NCBI GenBank assembly: GCA_002104905.1
Contig: MCFE01000191.1
Location: 62,001 to 126,000 of the forward strand
Direction of reading: 5' to 3'
Source of the DNA: Basidiobolus meristosporus CBS 931.73
Taxonomy: Eukaryota > Basidiobolomycota > Basidiobolomycetes > Basidiobolales > Basidiobolaceae
Length of the DNA stretch: 64,000 nucleotides
Positions 57,783 to 64,000 of the stretch are shown piece by piece. The position numbers were made by a program, and so were the translations under genes. The notes beneath the pieces were generated by a model. The model saw only the letters and a program-made list of their open reading frames with translations. It searched no databases and was not told the origin of the DNA. The stretch's first letter is position 1. Each line of letters begins with the position of its first letter.

Positions 57783-57991
57783 GACTTGTTCCATCATTCC
57801 AGCTGATCATAGTGCCCAATAGTGCCATAGCATGCCAGATGGTACCTGATCATGCCACAGAGTGCCAGATGGTGCCATACAGTGCCAATTTGGGATCAAA
57901 ATTGACATTCATATGACCCTAAATTATCAAATTAATAACAGAATATGCAGCACTTTCTGGCACTATGAGCAATGGCACAATGGAACAAGTC
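57783..57991. mobile_element. Small MITE F5
   Basis: A 209-bp element with ends GACTTGTTCC / GGAACAAGTC and TA on both sides (57781-57782 and 57992-57993). Inside are many GTGCCA/TGGCAC words like those in the large foldbacks, but it lacks their long arms. Confidence 0.88.
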
Positions 57992-57993
57992 TA

Positions 57994-58058
57994 ATATGTA
58001 ATTCACATTAACCAGGAACTGAGCTCAATGATCAGGGGGACAAACACCCAGGAGGAAC
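57994..58058. other. Short unassigned spacer
   Basis: 65 bp between MITE and V LTR with no recognised content. Confidence 0.5.
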
Positions 58059-58463
58059 TGTTGTGCATAACATTTAAACTTAGCCAATTTCACTCTGTTA
58101 GAAAATCCAGTACCCTAACTGATTTTCCCTAACCCAAACATAACTAATCCCTGTTATGGTTTATTTATCACTTCTCAGAAGCTATTCTTAGCTGTTACAC
58201 CTGATCAATTTTCAAGTGGTCATTACGTCCTCAACTGATTTACTAAGCCTTTCTAAGGGATTAGTCATCTGAGATCTATCCAACCACTTAGTAGTTGCCA
58301 AGACATCTGCTGATGAATGATGCAATTTTCATTTATTTCATGCACTTATCAACACCCCAAAAGATTTCAATTAGTCCAGCCTCTTGGTGCTTACTAACTC
58401 AACTTTATCAGAAGAATATAAATAAAGATTACTGAACCTTTTGGTTTAGTGTGTGTCTCAACA
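58059..58463 (+). repeat. Family V LTR
   Basis: A 405-bp LTR begins TGTTGTGCATAAC and ends GTGTCTCAACA. It includes GAATATAAATAAAG as promoter box near 58425. A copy lies reversed at 24094-24510 and a fragment at 59458-59523. No duplication is visible at its flanks. Confidence 0.82.
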
Positions 58464-58679
58464 AAATTAAGATTGTGCCTCAGCAAAATTCAGAATTCAG
58501 TAATTCTGTTCTAGTTTCCACCCAAGCCTAGCATATCTAGCATTCCCAAGAACATCAAGACTATCCTGTATAGCAAACCAACTCTGTTGCATTTATAGCC
58601 CAACTCAACCATATACAAAACCAGTATTAAATCAGAACTTCTCTGCTAATATTTCTGTCACCGTTGACAATTCTAAGAT
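58464..58679. other. Unassigned
   Basis: Could be leader sequence of the V element or old flank. No primer site or ORF recognised. Confidence 0.4.
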
Positions 58680-59270
58680 TCTGTGCTTAGTTGTCACTTA
58701 GGCTCAGTTAACTCATGCAAGTGCTTTATTACACTTTTCTCTTGGATACAACAGGAACAAGGAGTATATTGGCTGATTACAATAAAGTACTTTGCAGATT
58801 TTCAGAAGGCACTCACCACTAAGGTGGTGGCAACCAAGCATAAGTTTACAAGATGTGTATCCTGACAGCAATAAAAGGTGTGTGGCAACTCTGCAAGTAT
58901 TACACTGAAGTTTTGTAAAGTTGAAGTGATAGATGTGTGTCAATTATAGTGAGTTTGCACATATGTGAGGTTAGTAAGCAAGAGGCCATAGTATTTTTTG
59001 ATTCCATCTATACTTGGAATATCCATGGTAGTAGAAGCGGTGTGCAAGTAAAGAGTGGTGATTCTACAGTTGAATATACAAATGGTACAAGGGGAGGTAG
59101 CATAAAGAAATACCACTTGGTAGATTGATATGATAGCATTATAACAGACTAACTTTAAGCCACCATACTGTCATGATAATGCCAACAGAAATCTGCAAAA
59201 AGGCTGTTGAAGCACTGTTAACCTTTTGCCATATGCAGCAATTATAAAAGTTAGCCAGTTAGGTCTGCCT
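58680..59270 (+). pseudogene. Plavaka-like relic, right part
   Basis: Aligns with 4960-5450 and 36700-37071. Frames 58683-58865 and 58937-59128 read TTKVVATKHKFTRCV, EVSKQEAIVFFDS, VEYTNGTRGGSIKKYHLVD. It includes the uninterrupted form (CTTGGTAGATTGA) of the site where C1f inserted at 37071. Confidence 0.62.
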
Positions 59271-59523
59271 ATATAAATAGATTGTACTGCTGGAAAGTAT
59301 CATATTGAGCTATCAGTGCCGAATAATGCCATAGTGTGCTGTTGAAGCAGAGTAGACCTATACTGACCACATACTGTATAACATAACTCTACAACTTTAT
59401 GCAAAGCAGCCCCTGTGTTTCATCTATTGTGCCTGAGAAAACTCATTTAAACATTTCTGATAAAGTTGAATTAGTAAGAGCCAAAACCCTGGACTAATTG
59501 AAATTTTTTTGGGGTGTTGATAG
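59271..59523. repeat. Decayed foldback arm and V LTR scrap
   Basis: 59290-59455 resembles the outer half of an F1 left arm (AATGCCATAGTGTGC, GCAAAGCAGCCCCTGTGTTTC). 59458-59523 matches the reverse complement of V LTR 58360-58420 (ACTAATTGAAAT, GGGGTGTTGATA). C1h inserted at the end of this scrap. Confidence 0.68.
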
Positions 59524-59939
59524 TGTTGTAAGAGTCTTGGAGATATTGAAAGTGATTGGGGGAACAAGTAGATTATGTGGTTTTCACTTAATTATTTATT
59601 GAATGTAAAAGTGGTATTTATACTTTTACCTGGTCTTGGCATTACAAACACATAGAATAGGTCAAGGAAGGTCCCAACAACATGTGTGCAAAGTTTGGGG
59701 CTGTCTGGACAACTTTGAGAATTTTCATGTTCTGGGTACCTGGTATTTTGGTGAAAATATTCTAAGTAAATCCCAACAAGGAATTTTGGTCAGTATTCTC
59801 TAGGATTTGAAGGTAATGATCTAAGTGACTAAGTTAAGTGAATATTTGGGTGGAAATACAAATTTTACAACACTCCCACTCAGCTAAATGTTCCTACTGA
59901 TTAGTCCTAATTTTGACCTAAGATATTCAAACTTGTCTC
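59524..59939 (-). mobile_element. Ty1/copia C1h, 3' end
   Basis: A minus-strand C1 3' LTR (59524-59872) followed by the last 20 codons of RNase H. It is cut at GACAAGTTTG by the G1 element. The remainder should lie beyond the right edge of the window, on the far side of G1. Confidence 0.9.
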
Positions 59940-60266
59940 TGTGGTAATGGAAAGTATTCCATTACTACAATATCTCTAAACCAATATTGCACTCATTTCT
60001 TTATTTTGCTTTTTGCTATTGTAACACACAAGAGAAAGATCAAGAATTTCCAACTTTGAAGAGCAAATGCTCCAGACCCTGACAGCAATCCACCCAAGAA
60101 TATTATGTCATACAGAACACGTAGTAGCCAACACATGTTTCAAATTACAGCTCATTTGAAGCAGTACTTAAGGAGTTATGACCAAAAGAGTCCAACTATT
60201 ATATATACTATGCCTTATTGCTAGGATTACTATGGTGACTTTGATTGCGTGTAACTTTTGAACCAG

Positions 60267-60405
60267 CCAATCAAATCACGTGAAATTTTCACAGGTGCTG
60301 CGCCTATGTCCGATCTGCGCCACTGCAAAAATTTTAGCTTCGTATCACGTGTATTGCTTGCGCAATCGCCCAAAAACTTTGATCCTTCAAAATTTTCATA
60401 TATAT
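60267..60405 (+). promoter_or_regulatory. G1 LTR promoter-like block
   Basis: CCAAT (60267-60271) is followed by CACGTG (60277-60282), TGCGCC twice, a second CACGTG (60346-60351), TTGCGCAA and TATATAT (60399-60405). CACGTG is the usual binding site of bHLH factors and CCAAT that of the HAP/NF-Y complex. The layout is conserved at 6451-6590. CpG sites are dense here and scarce elsewhere in the window. Function is inferred from the arrangement only. Confidence 0.55.
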
Positions 60406-60616
60406 GACTTCCCCAGCTGAAAAATATAGAGAGAGCCTCTCTTTCCAGAATCTCCACACTACAATTACAAGTTTAAAGGTTATAAGACTTCCCCTGCATC
60501 ACTTGCACTGTTGAGTATTCTGACTTTGATCGGTACTACATCAGTAAAGAGACTGCAAAGCTCACAAGAATCCAATCTAAGTTCTACAAGAAACTACCAC
60601 TTTTCTGTCGGAAAAG

Positions 60617-60865
60617 TCCCCTCTAAGAAACCCCTTTACTCTAAAGACACCCCTTTAGAGACCCCTTTAAGAAACCCCTTTACTCTAAAGAAGCCCCTTT
60701 AGGCACCCCTTTAGTGTAAAGTCCACTTTAGAGACCACTACAAGAAGCCCCTTTACTCTAAAGACACCCCTTTAGACACCCCTTTAGACACCCCTTTAGA
60801 CACCCCTTTAGGTCTAAAGACCCCTTTAGAGACTTCTACAACACACCCCTTTAGGTCAAAGGGGA
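60617..60865 (+). repeat. CCCCTTTAG short-motif array in the G1 LTR
   Basis: About 13 copies of CCCCTTTA occur at irregular 12-20 bp spacing, many paired with CTAAAG so that small hairpins can form. Four perfect tandem 12-bp units ACACCCCTTTAG lie at 60764-60811, where the LTR at 6123 has two. The array is present in every G1-type LTR. Confidence 0.9.
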
Positions 60866-61183
60866 GTTCAGAATTTCCATATTAGGAAATATTTTCTCAC
60901 AAAGGAAAGTGACTTCCAAATAAGGAAAAGTTACTATAAAAGTAAATAAGCCCATTAGTCGACAGAAGGTCAGAACACTGCTGTAGAAGTGATAAACACT
61001 GCCTACAGTATATTTTGAGCCCAAGATTGAGAAAATTAGTGAAAGTTATATCTTCTATCGGTATATCAAGCTCCCAATAAACTATTTCAGTATTAGCATA
61101 CTGGAAGTTGTTGTATATTGTTGATTAGCCTCTACATTGTAGAACAAGCCCCAAACTAATCATAATACAACACAACAAGAATT

Positions 61184-61199
61184 TGGTGGAGGACCTGGG
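61184..61199 (+). other. Putative G1 primer-binding site
   Basis: TGGTGGAGGACCTGGG starts six bases after the LTR. It begins TGG, as expected for pairing with a tRNA CCA end. I could not name the tRNA. Confidence 0.5.
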
Positions 61200-61244
61200 T
61201 AGTTTGAACCTTTCACTATACAAGCATCAAGAAACGTTACAAGA

Positions 61245-63041
61245 ATGACCAATACACCACTCCCAGAGTTAATAGCCACTTTTAAAGGAGCCATTCCAGT
61301 AAAATTCTCAGGAGAGAATGTTACTGAGTTTCTAGAGGAGTTTAACAATATAGCTGCAGCATTTGAGCTATCACACAAGAACAAAATCCAGTTGTTTCCC
61401 TTTCTCTGTGAAGTTGAAGTATCAAGATTCTTACAAAGTTTGGACCCATTTAAGATATCTGTTGGCGCTAACTATAACTGGGACACTGCTCAACAAGCTA
61501 TTTTAGCTGAATACCAAAAAGAAGCACAGTTTGTTACACTAAATGAGCTAGAAATGCCTTACAACAAGACCCAACCCTTGCAGAAGTACATTCAAAAGTT
61601 TGAGTCAAAAGCAAGGCATGTTGAAGCAGCTATTGGAATTCCAAGATTTTATCAAAGAAACTATTTTCTTATGAATATGCCTCCTGAAATACGTAATGCC
61701 ATTAGCCACCAAGTTCAGGCTATAAGCTCCTACAACAATGTTAAACAAATGGTGTTAAACTATCAATCAGGGAGACAAGTCATGGATTCCATTAATATTC
61801 AAATGAAGATTTCCACTCCAGCTAAACAAATTCTTCATTGTACAAATAACCCGCAAAGTGATCAGGTTAATGAATTGATTAATGCATTAGGAAAACTGAC
61901 GCTTAAGTTGGACTCTCAAAGTGTACCATCATCAAGCATCAACAAGGCAAGACCAGAAAATCCCAAAACAACCAGTAATTATCCACAGCAAACCAAATAT
62001 TGTGTGTACTGTGAATCTGCTAAGCACAGCCGTTATGGTTGTCAAATATTTAATATTGATATCGACAGTCATAAGGTTATGATTGATTGTTATGGGAAGA
62101 TCTGTGATATTGCTGGAAACCCCTTGCCTATCAACAGAGGTTATGGTGGAATGAGGTCCTATGTACTTGCTCAAGAAGAATCAAGTAAAAACACCAAGAC
62201 ATCAAATTTCATACAAATCCAAAAGACTGCAGAAATTCCAAGCAATGAACGTTACGTACTCACAATATCAGATCCATCAGGGCAGGTCCAAGAATATCTA
62301 ATGGAAAAAGAGGAAGTTGAAGAGCTTAATTGCCTTATTGATAAGAGAAAGTATGTTTCTACAGAGAACAATCCTAAAAAAGTGTGTACCGACAAAAGAA
62401 ATCAGCCAATTGTTGAAATACCAGTACAGCCAGAAACATCAAAAATCCAAAAAGAACACTTGCAACCTCAATCTAAGTATGATACTACTGCAATTACACA
62501 GAAAGTTATCGACAAATTCTGGAAATCTCCATTTCCACAACTTACAAATCAAGAAATGTTCACCGCCATCAACAATCTCAGTCAACTACTACCAGAAATG
62601 GTTAAGCCTATGAACAAAGATATCCTGAAGAATTATCAAGAACAGTCATCAACAACGTTATCAAGTGAACAACTACAATTTGAAGTAGAAAAAGCCTTTT
62701 ACTCTATAACAACAGGAAGCTATGCTGCTACAATCAACAATGTTGAAGTGGAATGTGTTTTTGATTCTGGATCAGAAATCAATGCTATCACCGCTATGAC
62801 TTTTGAAAAAATCAAATTGCCATTGACAGAAGTTGACTGGAATATGAGAACTGCTACAGGTGCAACAGAGAAGATGCTTAGACTTTGTCACTCTGTACCA
62901 ATTGAAATTGGAGGAATCAGGGTTACTTCTCCCTTTTTCATTGTTGCCAATGGACCCACTTTTGAGGTATTGTTGGGACAACCATATGAGAGAAAATCTC
63001 TTCTACAAGCTGATAATAGACCTGATGGAAGCTATGGCTGA
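61245..63041 (+). CDS. G1 gag-protease
   Basis: 598 codons, the longest ORF in the window. The ATG is the first in frame after the LTR and primer site. Residues about 10-200 form an alpha-helical gag region (FLEEFNNIAAAFEL, YIQKFESKARHVE). A CX2CX4HX4C zinc knuckle occupies residues 253-266 (CVYCESAKHSRYGC). A retropepsin follows with FDSGSEINAI (Asp507) and VLLGQPYERK near residue 577, which is the flap-and-Gly end of the fold. It would make particle protein and process it. The stop at 63039-63041 comes after DGSYG. RT follows one frame back, and a single missing base near 63034 would explain the break, so the ancestral product was probably a gag-pol fusion. Confidence 0.92.
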   Translation: MTNTPLPELIATFKGAIPVKFSGENVTEFLEEFNNIAAAFELSHKNKIQLFPFLCEVEVSRFLQSLDPFKISVGANYNWDTAQQAILAEYQKEAQFVTLNELEMPYNKTQPLQKYIQKFESKARHVEAAIGIPRFYQRNYFLMNMPPEIRNAISHQVQAISSYNNVKQMVLNYQSGRQVMDSINIQMKISTPAKQILHCTNNPQSDQVNELINALGKLTLKLDSQSVPSSSINKARPENPKTTSNYPQQTKYCVYCESAKHSRYGCQIFNIDIDSHKVMIDCYGKICDIAGNPLPINRGYGGMRSYVLAQEESSKNTKTSNFIQIQKTAEIPSNERYVLTISDPSGQVQEYLMEKEEVEELNCLIDKRKYVSTENNPKKVCTDKRNQPIVEIPVQPETSKIQKEHLQPQSKYDTTAITQKVIDKFWKSPFPQLTNQEMFTAINNLSQLLPEMVKPMNKDILKNYQEQSSTTLSSEQLQFEVEKAFYSITTGSYAATINNVEVECVFDSGSEINAITAMTFEKIKLPLTEVDWNMRTATGATEKMLRLCHSVPIEIGGIRVTSPFFIVANGPTFEVLLGQPYERKSLLQADNRPDGSYG

Positions 63042-64000
63042 CAATCACATCTGACGATCAAAAAAGAAGGGCAACCTTTTGTGCAGCAGAAGAGAATAAT
63101 CCAAGAAATGCAGACACCATTCCAGTACAAAACATACAGGTTCATAAGGATATTTTGTTTTATGATCAACACTTCATTCCATCGACAACAAGTAAGACAA
63201 ATACCAAGTATAAGCCAGTTGCATTGAAAGCAAAGCCAGTATCTACTGGAATCTCACCATCTGCCCACAACAATCCTCAAATGGAGCCTTTGCACAAATA
63301 TGACAAAATCAGACTCACAGAAGAGAAGCTCAAGGAGTTGGCTATTGGGACTACTCTTTCCACTGAGAAGAGAAGTCTCTTTTTGACTATGCTACAACGC
63401 TATGACAATGTCTTTGCATTTAATGATGCACAAAGAGGATGTTTATCCACAGAGCTATTTCCACTGGTTAAGATCCATACCATTGAACATACACCATGGG
63501 CACTGAGATCATATCCTATTCCCTCAAGATTACTGAACAAAGTAATTGAAATGCTACAATCAAGATTTCAAAGTGGAGTTATTGAATATAGCTATGGACC
63601 TTATCGCAATCCCTGGTTTACACCGTTGAAGAAAAATGGAAGTCTACGGTTTATTCAAGACGTACAGCATTTGAATAAGGTCACCATCAAAGATGCTATG
63701 CAACCACCCATACAACATGAGTATATTGAGTCATTTACTGGATATCCTCTGATTACAACATTGGATCTTTATTCAGGATATGACCAAATACTTCTGGATC
63801 CTACCTCAAGAGATTTCACCGCTATGGATACACCAATAGGACTCATAAGGATGACAAGAATTCCTCAAGGATGGACAAACTCTGTCCAAAATTATCAACG
63901 TGCAATGATTTGTGTTTTGGATGACTGTTTCCCTGAAATATGCCGACCATTTCTTGATGACATTGCAGTTAAGAATAAGTCCAGAGAAAAAGATACATCG
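63026..64000 (+). CDS. G1 pol, RT part, open to the window edge
   Basis: An open frame of 325 codons with no stop from 63026 to 64000. It has no ATG start of its own and would be read from gag by fusion or frameshift. It shows LTITSDDQKRR after the protease, a linker with NNPRN, then RT: WFTPLKKNGSLRF, TLDLYSGYDQ (motif A Asp), IPQGWTNSVQNYQRAM and PFLDDIAV (active-site DD codons 63956-63961). It overlaps gag by 16 bases in the -1 frame. No slippery heptamer is visible in the overlap, so a 1-base deletion is more likely than programmed frameshifting. Confidence 0.9.

Larger units (their letters stand above)
59940..61177 (+). repeat. G1 5' LTR
   Basis: A 1238-bp LTR begins TGTGGTAATGGAAAG and ends ACAACACAACA. 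It carries a terminal palindrome, the promoter-like block at 60267-60405 and a CCCCTTTAG array at 60617-60865. It is very similar to the solo LTR at 6123-7366. Confidence 0.95.
59940..64000 (+). mobile_element. Ty3/gypsy element G1, youngest element, runs off the edge
   Basis: 5' LTR (59940-61177), putative primer site, an uninterrupted gag-protease ORF (61245-63041) and an RT frame open to 64000. The internal region shows only one visible lesion. The RT wording (DLYSGYDQ, PQGWTNSV, PFLDDIAV) is the form found in a fungal Ty3/gypsy lineage distinct from G2. The left flank is TCTC (59936-59939); the 4-bp duplication predicts TCTC beyond the 3' LTR outside the window. Confidence 0.95.

Noticed and set aside
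60230-60457. A 75-codon antisense ORF nearly identical at 6414-6641
   Set aside because: It lies in the promoter part of the G1 LTR and is preserved only because the LTR copies are young; the older LTR copy at 8578-11021 does not keep it.
60617-60865. CCCCTTTAG array as a CRISPR array or interstitial telomere
   Set aside because: Unit spacing is irregular, there are no unique spacers, and it occurs at a fixed place in every G1 LTR.
1-64000. RIP-type mutation across the window
   Set aside because: The transitions that I could compare between LTR copies sit mainly at CpG, which fits methylation decay better than CpA-targeted RIP; this was not counted systematically.
1-64000. tRNA or rRNA genes
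   Set aside because: No cloverleaf-like or rRNA-like sequence was noticed on either strand; the tRNA-Met match at the C1 primer sites is only 12 bp.

Overview
The window is a graveyard of transposable elements from an A+T-rich, CpG-poor eukaryotic genome, most likely a filamentous fungus and tentatively a basidiomycete. The reasons are fungal-type Ty1/copia and Ty3/gypsy polyproteins and several relics that resemble fungal Plavaka/KDZ transposases. I see no intact host gene, tRNA, rRNA or CRISPR array. Nearly everything is nested LTR retrotransposons, solo LTRs and palindromic (foldback) MITEs, in many layers. Family names used here are local labels: C1 and C2 (copia), G1, G2 and G3 (gypsy), W, V, Y and Z (solo-LTR families; W is probably the LTR of C2), F (foldback MITEs), R and K (unrecognised repeats).

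Layout. 1-4140: two C1 copies in opposite orientation. 4140-5535: Plavaka-like relic. 5725-7690: decayed C1 split by a solo G1 LTR. 7686-17590: a deep nest in which a minus-strand C1 element holds two G1 LTRs; one G1 LTR holds Z and Y LTRs, and the other holds a foldback MITE and a captured piece of a family B DNA polymerase gene. 17590-22120: unassigned diverged repeats with W LTRs. 22125-26378: G2 on the plus strand. 26379-30470: LTR fragments, a C2 gag and unassigned DNA. 30475-34990: G2 on the minus strand. 35150-37071: family R and Plavaka relics. 37072-41754: the best-preserved C1 element. 41755-54180: relics into which a full C1 (43879-49646) and several Y LTRs inserted, plus a G3 pol relic. 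54219-59523: MITE-in-MITE nest, Z and V LTRs, Plavaka pieces. 59524-64000: a C1 end interrupted by the youngest element, G1, whose gag-protease ORF (598 codons) is intact and whose RT is open to the window edge.

How it fits together. Target-site duplications order many insertions: C1, W and Z show 5-bp duplications, G1 and Y show 4-bp duplications, and the foldbacks show TA. C1 priming sites match the anticodon stem-loop of initiator tRNA-Met rather than a tRNA 3' end. The most unusual item is the DNA polymerase fragment (14573-15168). It looks more like nucleocytoplasmic large DNA virus PolB than cellular Pol delta, and it replaces the CpG-rich promoter-like segment of a G1 LTR.
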